Below, one piece after another: positions 1-10,160 of a stretch of DNA of 64,000 nt. The notes beneath the pieces are model-generated. The model was given only the letters and a program-made list of their open reading frames with translations, was not told the origin of the DNA and searched no databases. The stretch is from contig NZ_VTPZ01000003.1 of NCBI RefSeq assembly GCF_008638305.1, positions 248,001-312,000 of the forward strand, written 5' to 3'. This DNA is from Pseudomonas profundi (lineage in GTDB: Bacteria; Pseudomonadota; Gammaproteobacteria; Pseudomonadales; Pseudomonadaceae). A program made the position numbers and the translations under genes. Within the stretch, counting starts at the first letter, position 1; each line of letters starts with the position of its first letter.

Positions 1-576
1 GGCGCCGCCAGCGGTGCAGGAGCCCATCACCACGGCGATCTGGGGAATGCCCTGGGCGCTCATGTTGGCCTGGTTGAAAAAGATGCGGCCGAAGTGTTCA
101 CGGTCGGGGAACACTTCATCCTGACGCGGCAAATTGGCCCCGCCGGAATCGACCAGATAGATACAGGGCAGGCGATTTTCGTTGGCGACGGCCTGGGCGC
201 GCAGATGCTTTTTCACGGTGAGTGGGTAGTAAGAGCCACCCTTCACCGTCGCATCATTGGCCAGGATCATGCACTCGACGCCTTCGACACGGCCGATACC
301 GGCGATCAGTCCCGCGGCTGGCACGGCTTCATCGTAAACGTCATGCGCCGCCAGCTGGCCGATTTCCAGAAAGGGCGAACCGGGGTCGAGCAGGGTATCG
401 ATACGCTGACGCGGCAGCAGCTTGCCGCGGGCCAAATGTCGCTCCTGTGCCTTGGCACCGCCGCCTTCGGCGATGCGCGCCAGCAGCGTGCGGAGCTCCT
501 CGACCAGCGTACGCATGGATTTAGCGTTCTCGATGAAGTCGCTGGATTGTGGGCTGATACGGCTATTGAGAATCAT
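1..576 (-). CDS. liuB: Methylcrotonoyl-CoA carboxylase, carboxyltransferase (beta) subunit, partial
   Basis: This reading frame starts at an ATG at 576 and runs off the left edge, giving residues 1-192. The translation begins [19 protein letters not shown] and continues through [30 protein letters not shown] and [11 protein letters not shown], which are typical of the N-terminal half of biotin-dependent carboxyltransferases of the methylcrotonoyl-CoA type. The enzyme acts in leucine catabolism, moving CO2 from carboxybiotin to 3-methylcrotonyl-CoA. It lies downstream of liuA on the same strand, as in the Pseudomonas liu operon, but with a 306-base repeat-bearing gap between them. The C-terminal half is outside the window. 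Confidence 0.88.
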   Translation of the reverse strand, partial: MILNSRISPQSSDFIENAKSMRTLVEELRTLLARIAEGGGAKAQERHLARGKLLPRQRIDTLLDPGSPFLEIGQLAAHDVYDEAVPAAGLIAGIGRVEGVECMILANDATVKGGSYYPLTVKKHLRAQAVANENRLPCIYLVDSGGANLPRQDEVFPDREHFGRIFFNQANMSAQGIPQIAVVMGSCTAGGA

Positions 577-600
577 CAGATGCGGGCTCGCTGCGGGGCG

Positions 601-631
601 CCCTGGGAGTGTAGCGCGCCTGCGCTACGCC
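601..631 (+). repeat. 31-bp palindromic direct repeat, copy 1
   Basis: The 31-base unit begins CCCTGGGAGTGTAGCGCGCC. It contains a near-palindrome at 611-628 (GTAGCGCGCCTGCGCTAC). A second copy at 778-808 differs at two positions, and both have the same orientation. The form resembles the REP-type intergenic palindromes of pseudomonads, but I cannot assign it to a named family. Confidence 0.65.
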
Positions 632-777
632 GATATTTAGTGTCGGCGCGTGGTGCGCTGGCCAGACAGACTTCAATTAGACCGCATCTAACGACGAGCT
701 GAGTGCTCGCTGAACGCTGTCGTCGAGCCGGCGCTCGACAACCCCAGGAGGCCCGCGCCCGTGCAGCTCCCTGGGCT

Positions 778-808
778 CCCTGGGGGTGTAGTGCGCCTGC
801 GCTACGCC
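778..808 (+). repeat. 31-bp palindromic direct repeat, copy 2
   Basis: This second copy of the 31-base unit begins CCCTGGGGGTGTAGTGCGCC. It lies 177 bases after copy 1, between liuA and liuB. The two differences from copy 1 are A to G at unit position 8 and C to T at position 14, the latter weakening the hairpin to a G-T pair. Confidence 0.65.
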
Positions 809-882
809 AAGGGTTGGGGCTGCTTCGGCCTATGACCAAACAACGTGACCCGATACCCCCTCGGACTATTGGGTGAAGTCTT

Positions 883-2046
883 TTAGCGCGTCTCATTGAA
901 CAGCTCCCGCCCGATCAACATGCGCCGTATTTCGCTGGTGCCCGCACCGATCTCATAGAGTTTGGCATCGCGCAGCAGGCGGCCGGTGGGGTAGTCGTTG
1001 ATGTAGCCGTTGCCGCCGAGAATCTGGATTGCATCCAGCGCCATCTGCGTGGCGCGCTCAGCGGTGTACAGAATCACCCCGGCGGCATCCTTACGGGTGG
1101 CTTCGCCGCGGTCACAGGCCTGAGCCACGGCATACAGATAGGCGCGGCTGGCGTTGAGCTGGGTATACATGTCCGCCACCTTGCCCTGTATCAGCTGAAA
1201 TTCGCCGATGCTCTGGCCGAACTGCTGCCGCTCGTGGATATAGGGCAGCACGGCGTCCAGGCAGGCCTGCATGATGCCCACCGGGCCGCCGGACAGCACC
1301 ACGCGCTCGTAGTCCAGACCGCTCATCAACACTCGCGCGCCGCCGTTGAGTTCGCCGAGCAGGTTGTCCTTGGGCACCTCGACGTCATCGAAAAACAGCT
1401 GGCAGGTGTTGGAGCCGCGCATCCCGAGCTTGTCGAACTTGTCGCCCCGGCTGAAGCCGAGCCAGTCGCGCTCGACGATGAATGCGCTGATGCTGCGAGA
1501 TCCGCCTTCGGGTTCGGTCTTGGCGTAGATGACATAAGTATCGGCATCAGGACCGTTGGTAATCCAGGTCTTGCTGCCGTTCAGAACAAAACGGTCACCG
1601 CGGCGCTCGGCACGCAGGGACATGCTCATCACATCGGAACCGGCATTGGGTTCACTCATGGCCAACGCACCGACGTGCTCGCCGCTGATCAGCTTCGGCA
1701 GATAACGCGCCTTCTGCTCGGCGGTGCCGTTGCGGTTGATCTGGTTGACGCAGAGATTGGAGTGGGCGCCATAGGACAGGGCGACCGAGGCAGAGCCACG
1801 GCTTATCTCCTCCATGGCGATAACGTGGGCCAGGTAGCCGAGTCCCGCGCCGCCATATTGCTCTTCAACCGTGATGCCGAGCAGCCCCAGATCGCCGAAA
1901 CGGCGCCACATGCCAGCGGGGAACTGGTTGTCACGATCAATGGCAGCCGCCTGCGGGGCCAATTCTGCCGCGACAAAGGATTGAACCTGATCGCGCAGCA
2001 TGTCCAGCGTCTCACCCAGGGCAAAGCCGAGGCTTGGGTAATTCAT
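883..2046 (-). CDS. liuA: Isovaleryl-CoA dehydrogenase
   Basis: This 387-residue FAD-dependent acyl-CoA dehydrogenase oxidises isovaleryl-CoA to 3-methylcrotonyl-CoA in leucine breakdown. Seen in the sequence: [13 protein letters not shown] near residue 128, WITNG near 161, [10 protein letters not shown] near 341 and a C-terminal [19 protein letters not shown]. The usual C-terminal catalytic Glu is replaced in the GAGT stretch, while a Glu is present in [12 protein letters not shown] (Glu247). That arrangement is the isovaleryl-CoA dehydrogenase signature rather than that of short- or medium-chain enzymes. liuB lies downstream. The MerR regulator liuR, commonly found directly upstream in Pseudomonas, is not here. 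Confidence 0.93.
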   Translation of the reverse strand: MNYPSLGFALGETLDMLRDQVQSFVAAELAPQAAAIDRDNQFPAGMWRRFGDLGLLGITVEEQYGGAGLGYLAHVIAMEEISRGSASVALSYGAHSNLCVNQINRNGTAEQKARYLPKLISGEHVGALAMSEPNAGSDVMSMSLRAERRGDRFVLNGSKTWITNGPDADTYVIYAKTEPEGGSRSISAFIVERDWLGFSRGDKFDKLGMRGSNTCQLFFDDVEVPKDNLLGELNGGARVLMSGLDYERVVLSGGPVGIMQACLDAVLPYIHERQQFGQSIGEFQLIQGKVADMYTQLNASRAYLYAVAQACDRGEATRKDAAGVILYTAERATQMALDAIQILGGNGYINDYPTGRLLRDAKLYEIGAGTSEIRRMLIGRELFNETR

Positions 2047-2359
2047 GGTTCCACCTGCCTGTTTTATTATTATTGGAAAGCGAGTCCCTTCAAGGAGCCT
2101 CTGAACAGCTACTGCGCTCGGCCATGCTGCGTTGAAATCCTTCCGAAACCCGGCGTCTCAAAACCGCTCCATCCACACAACCTAGGCTGGTACGCCCAGC
2201 CCGGTGCGCTTTTTCGCCGGATTTCGCCTTGCCTGGCCTTCGCTCGCTGAGTTGTCAAAGGCTCCTTAAGATCAGTCGATCCTCACAGATTAGGTAAAAC
2301 TGTTGCGCGCCGCCAGAGGGCAGCACAGCAGCACTGAAATACGCCGGAACACCCAGGGG
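2047..2359. other. Intergenic gap upstream of liuA, no gene
   Basis: This 313-base region separates liuA from the dehydrogenase gene at 2360. It is mostly taken up by a 176-bp inverted-repeat element (2092-2267). The remaining bases show no gene or clear hairpin. The liuA promoter must lie here, but I cannot place it. Confidence 0.6.
2092..2267. repeat. Inverted-repeat element, family B, full copy
   Basis: The element is bounded by AAGGAGCCT at 2092-2100 and AGGCTCCTT at 2259-2267. The arms continue inward as an imperfect inverted repeat for about 50 bases, ending at GAAATCC on the left and GGATTTC on the right. It lies upstream of liuA and has no coding capacity. Its left arm, in reverse complement, matches the bases at 7750-7787 between trpA and aroE, so the family has at least one other partial copy. 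It resembles a MITE or extended intergenic palindrome. Confidence 0.65.
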
Positions 2360-3373
2360 TTACGCGAAGCCCTCAAGTACGATCTTGCCGCGTGATTTAT
2401 GGCTTTCAAGCAATTGGTGGGCCTTGATCAGATTGGCCGCGTTGATGACGCCAAAGTGTTCGGCCAGCGTGGTACGCAGCGTATCCTTGTCCGCCAGGGC
2501 TGCGATCCGGTCGAGCAGAAGCCCTTGCGAATGCATATCCGGTGTCTGATGCAGACTGCGGGTGAACATGAATTCCCAGTGCAAGGAGATGCTCTTGGGC
2601 TTGAGTTTGCGTATATCCAGTGTTTCGAAATCATCAATCAAGGCGAGCTTGCCCTGCGGCGCCAGACATTCCACGTATTGATCAAAGTGTTCAGCGGTAT
2701 GAGTAAGCGAAGCAACCATGGTCACCGGCCCAAGGCCCTGGGCTTCCAGTTGAGGCAGTAAGGGCTGGCTGTGATCGATGACGTATTTCGCGCCAAGCGT
2801 CTTTACCCACTCCACACTTTCCGGACGGGCAGCGGTCGCGATCACTTTCAGCCGCGTCAACCGGCTCGCCAGCTGCACCAGTATCGAACCTACGCCACCC
2901 GCAGCCCCGACAATCAGCAGACTCTGTCCGGCGCCGTTGCCTTCCGCGACACCGAGACGGTCGAACAGCAATTCCCAGGCGGTGATGGCTGTAAGCGGCA
3001 ACGCGGCGGCTTCTGCATCGCTCAGGTTTTCCGGAGCGTGCCCGACGATGCGCTCGTCGACCAGTTGATATTCGGCGTTGCTGCCAGGCCGATTGACCGC
3101 ACCGGCGTAAAAAACCCGATCTCCCACTGCGAAGCCGCTGACTTCCTCGCCGATGCCTTCGACGATACCTACCGCATCCCAACCCAGCACCTCAGCGACG
3201 TCCGAAGCAGGCTCACGCGTTCTACGAATTTTGGTATCGACTGGATTGACCGAAATTGCGTTGATTCTGACCAACAGGTCACGCGGACCGGGGGAGGGAA
3301 TCGGCAAATGGATGTCGATGAGCGCGTCTGCACGATTGATGTCGCCAGCCTGATGATATCCAACTGCTTTCAT
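2360..3373 (-). CDS. Zinc-type alcohol dehydrogenase family (quinone oxidoreductase-like) protein
   Basis: This 337-residue medium-chain dehydrogenase/reductase has an N-terminal GroES-like domain (ISVNPVDTKIR near residue 40, VLGWDAVGIVEGIG near 62). Its C-terminal Rossmann domain carries the nucleotide loop GAAGGVGS at 156-163. The Cys and His ligands of the catalytic zinc in true alcohol dehydrogenases are not evident. It therefore probably belongs to the zinc-independent NADPH:quinone or enoyl reductase branch. The gene stands alone on the minus strand between the liu genes and a lipoprotein gene. Its substrate cannot be told from sequence. Confidence 0.8.
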   Translation of the reverse strand: MKAVGYHQAGDINRADALIDIHLPIPSPGPRDLLVRINAISVNPVDTKIRRTREPASDVAEVLGWDAVGIVEGIGEEVSGFAVGDRVFYAGAVNRPGSNAEYQLVDERIVGHAPENLSDAEAAALPLTAITAWELLFDRLGVAEGNGAGQSLLIVGAAGGVGSILVQLASRLTRLKVIATAARPESVEWVKTLGAKYVIDHSQPLLPQLEAQGLGPVTMVASLTHTAEHFDQYVECLAPQGKLALIDDFETLDIRKLKPKSISLHWEFMFTRSLHQTPDMHSQGLLLDRIAALADKDTLRTTLAEHFGVINAANLIKAHQLLESHKSRGKIVLEGFA

Positions 3374-3602
3374 GGTAAGGCCTCGGTTGCTGTTATTTTG
3401 GCTTAGAGTACCATGCTAGACGCTTCGCAGGGGTTTGGACAAATTATCAAAATGTCCCGCCATCACAGTCAATACACTGGTGAATCGCCGCAGAGCGGCT
3501 GATCCTGTCGGCCTGTTCAACGGTAAAGTGGAGCCTTGCCAGCGCGAAAATGGAACAAAGGTCTCACCACCACGGTTGTTGTAAGTAATAAACGACGGCT
3601 GG

Positions 3603-4664
3603 TCAGGACTCGCCAACCAGCTGAACGAGACGTCGGGTTCTGTCCGGGCCTTCCATATTTCCAAGTTGCTCTACCGCCGCGTAGAAGGCCGTCCAGTCTT
3701 CCCCGAGCTGCTGGAACAGCCGCTCAAAGGCAGGAATCCACTGGTCATACAATCCAAATGGCAGCAACGCGGCGTTGTTCAAGGAATCCCCGAACCATTG
3801 ATCGAAGCCGGCAAAACCCTCCCATTGCTCGTCGCGCAGCCTTTGGTAGTCAGCGCGCAGTTGAGCGAAACGCTCAGTCTTGGCGGCGCGTTTTTCTGCC
3901 TCGCTGAGGTCACTGGCATAGAGAGTTGCCAGACCATCGCGCGCCGCCAGTACCAGTTCCGTGAGTTGCTGCTGGCGCCGATCCAATGCCATGTCGGGTG
4001 GCGGCAAGTTCCGAGACGCCCGCCACTGGCGGAGCCCTTGTTGGCCGACAAAGCTGGCGAAGGACTCATTGAACGCCGTGTCGTCCTTGATATAGAACTG
4101 CTGGTGGGCCAACTCATGGAATATCAGTTTGGCTACGTAGTCATCGTCCCAGTGCATCATCGAGCTGAGCACGGGGTCGTCATACCAGCCAAGCGTGGAA
4201 TAGGCCGGCACACCGCCAACGAACACATCCATGCCCCGCTCGCGCCAGGCTGATGCTTCCCGGTGTGCGCGCGCTTCCTGGAAATACCCCTTGTAAGCAA
4301 CGCAGCCGGCAACGAGATAGCAGTGTTCCACCGGATCCAGCGAAAATTCCGGTGTGACAAACACATTCCACACCACGTAGAGGCGAGGCAAGGCGGTGTA
4401 GCGCGTATAGCTGGGGTTATCCGGCAAGGCGAGGGTGTCACTGGCGAAACGCCGCGCTTGCAAGGCGGCCGCCAGCCTCGATTGCAGATTCGGGTCGGCT
4501 GTTGGATCTTCGAGAATGGCTCGTATCGGCACGCTGTCACGGATCACGGCGCGCTGGCCTTGCCATGCCTGGTGGGCGTATTCCGCGGTGCTGCATCCAG
4601 CAAACAGGCCGGCCAGTGTTAACAGTAAAATCGCTCGGAGGGTTCTGACTGCAGGAGCTCGCAT
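3603..4664 (-). CDS. Putative lipoprotein aminopeptidase (COG4324-like)
   Basis: This 353-residue protein starts with a lipoprotein signal peptide whose lipobox (LFAGC) places the lipidated Cys at residue 24. A zinc-metallopeptidase motif, HELAHQ, occurs at 183-188, and a downstream FNESFASF (Glu200) could supply the third ligand as in gluzincins. The family is annotated as predicted aminopeptidase and is widespread in Proteobacteria. The substrate is unknown. The protein should sit on the periplasmic face of a membrane. The gene ends two bases before the start of the adjacent trpI-like stop region, so the two are tightly packed on the same strand. Confidence 0.75.
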   Translation of the reverse strand: MRAPAVRTLRAILLLTLAGLFAGCSTAEYAHQAWQGQRAVIRDSVPIRAILEDPTADPNLQSRLAAALQARRFASDTLALPDNPSYTRYTALPRLYVVWNVFVTPEFSLDPVEHCYLVAGCVAYKGYFQEARAHREASAWRERGMDVFVGGVPAYSTLGWYDDPVLSSMMHWDDDYVAKLIFHELAHQQFYIKDDTAFNESFASFVGQQGLRQWRASRNLPPPDMALDRRQQQLTELVLAARDGLATLYASDLSEAEKRAAKTERFAQLRADYQRLRDEQWEGFAGFDQWFGDSLNNAALLPFGLYDQWIPAFERLFQQLGEDWTAFYAAVEQLGNMEGPDRTRRLVQLVGES

Positions 4665-4666
4665 CT

Positions 4667-5587
4667 TTACTCCGCTGACCCGGGCTTGGCGGGACTGTTG
4701 ATGGAAACGAGATTGGTTTTCAGCCAGTCGGCCAACGCTTCTGCCTGCCGTTGCGGTTGGCGCGCCGGCACCCAGAGCGCCAACTGGTTAGCCGTTTCGA
4801 CAAACCCCCAGGGGGCCAGCAGTCTGCCGGACGCGACGTCATCGGCGACCAGCAGCTCAGGTGCGATCGCCACGCCGAGCCCCGCCAGTGCTGCTTCAAG
4901 CAGGTAATACAGATGCTCGAAACCTTGTCCGGTCTGCAACGAAGCCGCATCCAGCCCGGCCGCGCGCGCCCAGTCTGTCCAGGCCTGCGGGCGGGACAAG
5001 GTATGCAACAGGGGCTCACCGGCAAGCACCGCGGACGGCTTGCCCTGCAACGCCGCGGCACCGGCATAACCGGGGCTGAACACCGGTCCGATGCGCTCGC
5101 CCAGCAGAGGATACAGGTGCATATCCGCCGGCCAGGGTGGCGCTGCGAACAACAGCGTCGCGCTGACGCCAGAACGACGCGGGTCCAGCTCGCCCTCGCT
5201 GGCCGACAGATGCAGATTGAGCCCGGGCAGTTCTGCATTCAACCGATCGAGCCGGGGAATGAACCAGCGCGCCAGCAGACTCCCCGGGCAGGCCAACAGA
5301 AACGGAGCGCCTACCCGCAGCTCGGCGATTTCCGCACAGGTGGCGCGCAACAGCTCGAAGGCATCCCGGCTGCCATCGCGCAGGCGCTTGCCGGCTGGTG
5401 TTAGCCGCACGCCACGGCCAGCCTTCTCGAACAACCTAACCCCGAGCTCGTCCTCCAGCGTGCGTATCTGGCGACTGACGGCACCGTGTGTGACATTCAG
5501 CCGATCCGCTGCCTGGCTCACGCTTTCCAGGCTAGCGGCCGCTTCGAAGGCTTTCAGCGCATTGAGCGAGGGCAATCTGCTGGTCAT
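4667..5587 (-). CDS. trpI: LysR-type activator of tryptophan synthase genes
   Basis: This 306-residue LysR regulator has an N-terminal winged helix ([38 protein letters not shown]) and a periplasmic-binding-like effector domain. It is transcribed divergently from trpBA, which is the arrangement of Pseudomonas trpI. Phrases such as [20 protein letters not shown] and [20 protein letters not shown] match TrpI as I know it. TrpI activates trpBA in response to indoleglycerol phosphate. I chose the ATG at 5587. A GTG at 5608 would add seven residues but has no better ribosome binding site. Confidence 0.88.
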   Translation of the reverse strand: MTSRLPSLNALKAFEAAASLESVSQAADRLNVTHGAVSRQIRTLEDELGVRLFEKAGRGVRLTPAGKRLRDGSRDAFELLRATCAEIAELRVGAPFLLACPGSLLARWFIPRLDRLNAELPGLNLHLSASEGELDPRRSGVSATLLFAAPPWPADMHLYPLLGERIGPVFSPGYAGAAALQGKPSAVLAGEPLLHTLSRPQAWTDWARAAGLDAASLQTGQGFEHLYYLLEAALAGLGVAIAPELLVADDVASGRLLAPWGFVETANQLALWVPARQPQRQAEALADWLKTNLVSINSPAKPGSAE

Positions 5588-5712
5588 CGATCGGTCACTT
5601 TTTCTCACAGGTTGCAGCCATCTTATCGATTTTTTCCTGGTCCTGCCTGCCTTAGCATCGCCTCCATGGTTTTTTCATAACCGCGATGCTGAACTCAGTA
5701 GAGGAACCGATC
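5588..5712. promoter_or_regulatory. Divergent trpI-trpBA control region
   Basis: This 125-base region lies between the divergent trpI and trpB start codons. By analogy with P. aeruginosa it should hold the TrpI binding sites and both promoters. A direct GTGA repeat (reading GTGAGAAAAAGTGAC on the minus strand, near 5594-5608) and an AT-rich GGTTTTTTCATAA block near 5669 are the visible candidates. The exact sites are not assigned. Confidence 0.5.
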
Positions 5713-6927
5713 ATGCAGACAGCCACAACGCGTTTCAGCCAGGGCGCAGACGCCCACGGACAATTTGGCTCGTTCGGCGGTCGTTTCGTCGCCGAGTCGC
5801 TCATGCCGCTGATTCTGCAGCTTGAGCAAGCCTTCAATACAGCCATGGCCGAACCCGACTTTCTCGCCGAACTGGATCGCTTCCAGGCCGAGTTTGTTGG
5901 TCGGCCCAGCCCGTTGTACTTCGCCGAGCGGCTGACGGCGCTTTACGGCGGAGCAAAGATCTACTTCAAGCGTGAGGAGCTCAATCACACCGGCGCGCAC
6001 AAGATCAACAACTGTATCGGGCAGATTCTGCTGGCGCGGCGCATGGGCAAGACCCGCATCATCGCCGAGACCGGCGCCGGCATGCACGGCGTGGCGACTG
6101 CCACCGTGGCGGCGCGCTTCGGCCTGCAATGCGTGGTGTACATGGGCGCAACCGACATCGAGCGCCAGCGTGACAATGTGGCGCGCATGCGCTTGCTGGG
6201 CGCAGAGATCATCCCGGTCACCTCCGGTACCGGCACCCTGAAAGACGCCATGAATGAGGCGTTGCGCGACTGGGTCACCAATATCGACAACACCTTTTAT
6301 CTGATCGGAACCGTAGCCGGTCCGCACCCCTATCCGACCATGGTGCGTGAATTCCAGGCTGTAATAGGCCGTGAAACGCGCCAGCAGATGCTCGACCGTG
6401 AGGGTCGTCTGCCGGACAGTCTGGTGGCCTGCATCGGCGGCGGCTCGAACGCCATGGGCCTGTTTCATGCGTTTCTGGATGACGAAGCCGTGCGCATGAT
6501 TGGTGTCGAAGCAGCGGGGGAAGGCCTCGCCAGCGGCAAGCATGCGGCCAGTCTCAAAGGGGGATTCGCCGGTGTGCTGCACGGCAACCGCACCTATCTG
6601 CTGCAGGATGAAGACGGCCAGATAACCGATGCCCATTCGATCTCCGCCGGCCTCGACTACCCCGGCATCGGGCCCGAGCACGCCTGGTTGCATGAGCAGG
6701 GACGGGTGGAATACACCGCCATCGATGATCACCAGGCATTGGCGGCGTTTCACACCTGCTGTCGCCAGGAAGGCATCATCCCTGCGCTGGAAACCGCCCA
6801 TGCCCTGGCCGAGGTAGCCCGGCTGGCGCCGCAATTGCCGAGCGATCATCTGATGGTGGTCTGCCTGTCCGGGCGCGGTGACAAGGATATGCCCACCGTG
6901 CTGCGTCTGATGGAGGAACAAGCATGA
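5713..6927 (+). CDS. trpB: Tryptophan synthase beta chain
   Basis: This 404-residue PLP enzyme condenses indole and serine to tryptophan. The PLP-binding lysine is Lys97 in [18 protein letters not shown] follows near residue 114, and the phosphate-binding GGGSNAMG occurs near 237. The ATG at 5713 was chosen over an earlier in-frame start at 5686 because it has a good ribosome binding site (GAGGAA) and gives the family's usual N-terminus. It overlaps trpA by four bases, which is consistent with translational coupling and the alpha2-beta2 complex. Confidence 0.97.
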   Translation: MQTATTRFSQGADAHGQFGSFGGRFVAESLMPLILQLEQAFNTAMAEPDFLAELDRFQAEFVGRPSPLYFAERLTALYGGAKIYFKREELNHTGAHKINNCIGQILLARRMGKTRIIAETGAGMHGVATATVAARFGLQCVVYMGATDIERQRDNVARMRLLGAEIIPVTSGTGTLKDAMNEALRDWVTNIDNTFYLIGTVAGPHPYPTMVREFQAVIGRETRQQMLDREGRLPDSLVACIGGGSNAMGLFHAFLDDEAVRMIGVEAAGEGLASGKHAASLKGGFAGVLHGNRTYLLQDEDGQITDAHSISAGLDYPGIGPEHAWLHEQGRVEYTAIDDHQALAAFHTCCRQEGIIPALETAHALAEVARLAPQLPSDHLMVVCLSGRGDKDMPTVLRLMEEQA

Positions 6928-7736
6928 ACTCACGTCTCGAAGCCCGTTTTCAGCAACTGTCGGCTGAGAATCGCGCCGCGCTGGTTACCTACGTGTGTGC
7001 CGGCGATCCTGATTACGAGACCAGTCTGGCATTGCTGAAACAATTGCCGGGCGCAGGCGCGGATATCATCGAGTTAGGCATGCCCTTCAGCGATCCAATG
7101 GCAGACGGCCCGGCAATCCAGGCCGCAGCACTGCGCGCCCTGCGCGGCGGCCAGACCCAGCGCAAGACGCTGGAAATGGTGCGTCAATTCCGTGAGCACG
7201 ACGACGCCACACCGGTGGTATTGATGGGTTACTACAACCCGATCCATCGATACGGCGCGCTTGAGTTCATGCGTGATGCCAGCGCGTCGGGCGTCGACGG
7301 GCTACTTATTGTCGACCTGCCCGCCGAGCACGATGCCGAACTCGGGCCACTCTCACGGCAATATGGCGTCGACATGATCCGCATGGCGACGCCGACCACC
7401 GATGCCCAGCGTTTGCCCAGAGTCCTGGCGCAGGCCAGCGGCTTTCTCTACTACGTTTCGCTAAATGGGGTCACCGGAGTCGGCCAGGCAGACGGGGCTC
7501 AGGTACGCGATGCAATCGGCGCCATCAGGCAGCAGTCCGCATTACCGGTGTGTGTGGGTTTCGGCGTGCGCACTCCGCAACAGGCTGCCAGCTTCGCCCG
7601 GGACGCCGAAGGGGTGGTAGTAGGCTCGGCGCTGGTGGAATGTATCGAACGCGCAGCAACAGGTGAGAAAGCCGTCGAGGCGGTGCTGGAGCTGACCGGA
7701 CAACTGGCCGCGGCGGTGCGTTCGGCGCGGCAGTAA
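6924..7736 (+). CDS. trpA: Tryptophan synthase alpha chain
   Basis: This 270-residue TIM-barrel protein cleaves indole-3-glycerol phosphate to indole and glyceraldehyde 3-phosphate. Catalytic Glu50 lies in [11 protein letters not shown] and Asp61 in [13 protein letters not shown] and VVVGSALVE form the C-terminal phosphate site. The start overlaps the trpB stop (ATGA). The gene is convergent with aroE, and a half-copy of repeat family B lies between them. Confidence 0.97.
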   Translation: MNSRLEARFQQLSAENRAALVTYVCAGDPDYETSLALLKQLPGAGADIIELGMPFSDPMADGPAIQAAALRALRGGQTQRKTLEMVRQFREHDDATPVVLMGYYNPIHRYGALEFMRDASASGVDGLLIVDLPAEHDAELGPLSRQYGVDMIRMATPTTDAQRLPRVLAQASGFLYYVSLNGVTGVGQADGAQVRDAIGAIRQQSALPVCVGFGVRTPQQAASFARDAEGVVVGSALVECIERAATGEKAVEAVLELTGQLAAAVRSARQ

Positions 7737-7749
7737 CGCTGCGCCGCGA

Positions 7750-7787
7750 GATTTCAACGCAACATGGCCGAGCGCAGCAGTTCTCAG
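7750..7787 (-). repeat. Solo half of inverted-repeat family B
   Basis: About 38 bases here, including ATTTCAACGCAACATGGCCG, match the reverse complement of the left arm of the element at 2092-2267 with only a few differences. The second arm is missing. The piece sits between the convergent stops of trpA and aroE. Confidence 0.6.
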
Positions 7788-7794
7788 CGGTTCT

Positions 7795-8600
7795 CTAGCG
7801 CAGGGCAGCCAGTACCGGACCGGTATCCGGCCGCACACCCCGCCAGAGCAGGAAGGCTTCGGCTGCCTGCTCGACCAGCATCCCGAGCCCGTCAATACAG
7901 CGCGCGGCGCCCTGTTCGCTGGCCCAGCGATTGAACGCAGTCGGCTCCTTGCTGTACATCATGTCGTAGCACCAGGTATGCCCTGGGCGAATCAAATCGG
8001 AAGACATCGCGGGCACTTCGCCGTGCAGGCTTGCCGAGGTGGCATTGATGATCAAGTCCACCGGTTCTTCGATCCAGTCGAAACCCGCTGCACTGACCGG
8101 CCCCAGATCAGCGAAGATAGCCGCGAGCTGCTCGGCTTTTTCCACAGTGCGATTGACCACACAGAGTTGCTCCGGCGCGGCTTCCAGTAAAGGTTGCAGC
8201 ACTCCGCGGGACGCGCCGCCAGCCCCGACCAATAATATCTTCAAGCCCGCCAGCGAGAGACCGGCATTGTGCTGGATATCCCGGACCAGACCCTTGCCGT
8301 CAGTGTTATCGCCCAATAGCCGACCGTCTGGCAAACGCATGATGGTGTTCACCGCGCCGGCACGCTCGGCAGCGGCTGTGCGCTGATCGACAATCGCCCA
8401 GGCCTGTTCCTTGAAGGGTACGGTAATATTCACGCCCTGGCCGACCGTCAGAAAGGTGCGCAGGGTACCGGCGAAATCATCCAGCGGTGCCAGTAGCGCT
8501 TCATAAGACAGCTGTTGGCCGGTCTGTTCAGCGAACATGCGGTGAATCCGCGGGGACTTGCTGTGCGCGACCGGATTGCCGATCACGGCGTAACGATCCA

Positions 8601-8601
<1 letters not shown>
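7795..8601 (-). CDS. aroE: Shikimate dehydrogenase
   Basis: This 268-residue NADPH-dependent enzyme reduces 3-dehydroshikimate to shikimate in aromatic amino-acid synthesis. The N-terminal substrate motif [12 protein letters not shown] is at 9-20. The catalytic Lys64 lies in VTVPFKEQA-like sequence, and Asp101 in GDNTDGKG. The Rossmann loop reads GAGGASRG. The start codon overlaps the hemF stop (TGATG), so the two are probably translated as an operon. Confidence 0.96.
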
Positions 8602-9542
<941 letters not shown>

Positions 9543-10100
9543 TCAGGCAGGGCGAATGATGGCTTCGGTTCTCAGATCCCTGATGATACTCGGATTACGC
9601 TGCCCTCCCAACGGGCCGGGCACGACGTCATCCAGTGCACCGTGAAAGTACTGCTCTATCCGCAGCCGCGAGCGCGCCGGCGGTCGACCGGACGGATTCG
9701 CGGAGGTGGAAACCAGAGGTCCGGTCACGGCGCACAACTGACGCACAGTCGGGTGATTGCTGACACGTAATGCAACCGTTTCGTGCTGCCCGGTTATCCA
9801 GGGCGGCAACCGATCTTCATGCGGCACCAGCCAGGTATTGGCGCCTGGCCAGGAAAGACGCAGCTTGGCCAACTGGCTATCGGGCAAGTCCCATAGTAGA
9901 AAATCGAACTCCTCGATCGCGCCTGCGATGAGAATAAGGCCTTTTTCTACCGGCCGCTGCTTGAGGTCAAGCAGGCGCTCGACGGCATCGGCCTTCCATG
10001 GATTGCAGCCCAGGCCCCACACCGCTTCGGTCGGATAGGCGATGACTCCGCCCGCATGCAGAACTCTGTCCACCTGCCTGATTCGCCAGTTTGCCAACAT
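9543..10100 (-). CDS. tsaC: L-threonylcarbamoyladenylate synthase
   Basis: This 185-residue YrdC/Sua5-family enzyme makes threonylcarbamoyl-AMP from threonine, bicarbonate and ATP for the t6A37 modification of ANN-decoding tRNAs. [16 protein letters not shown] near the N-terminus and the [14 protein letters not shown] loop are characteristic. Length and C-terminus ([13 protein letters not shown]) fit the short TsaC type without a Sua5 domain. I prefer the ATG at 10100. An ATG four codons upstream at 10112 is also in frame. Confidence 0.93.
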   Translation of the reverse strand: MLANWRIRQVDRVLHAGGVIAYPTEAVWGLGCNPWKADAVERLLDLKQRPVEKGLILIAGAIEEFDFLLWDLPDSQLAKLRLSWPGANTWLVPHEDRLPPWITGQHETVALRVSNHPTVRQLCAVTGPLVSTSANPSGRPPARSRLRIEQYFHGALDDVVPGPLGGQRNPSIIRDLRTEAIIRPA

Positions 10101-10160
10101 GCCGCGCCTCATCTCGATTGCAAGTAGCGACAGTAGCCGAGCCAGACGAACCGCTCAAGA

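Larger units (their letters stand above)
577..882. other. liuA-liuB intergenic gap with repeats, no gene
   Basis: This 306-base stretch holds no convincing gene. It contains two copies of a 31-base direct repeat (601-631 and 778-808) and a short inverted repeat, GTCGAGC at 722-728 facing GCTCGAC at 733-739. A 106-codon frame crosses it on the minus strand, but its arginine- and alanine-rich translation looks like no protein and overlaps the start of liuB. Confidence 0.6.

Noticed and set aside
576-896. 106-codon minus-strand frame in the liuA-liuB gap
   Set aside because: The Arg/Ala-rich translation comes from palindromic repeat DNA. The frame overlaps the ends of both real genes and has no ribosome binding site.
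3416-3664. 82-codon minus-strand frame between the dehydrogenase and lipoprotein peptidase genes
   Set aside because: It begins inside the 3' end of the peptidase gene and has no family match or start signal. The 229-base gap holds nothing else I can support.
5695-6933. 412-codon open frame antisense to trpB
   Set aside because: It is a shadow of the trpB coding frame. Its translation resembles no protein.
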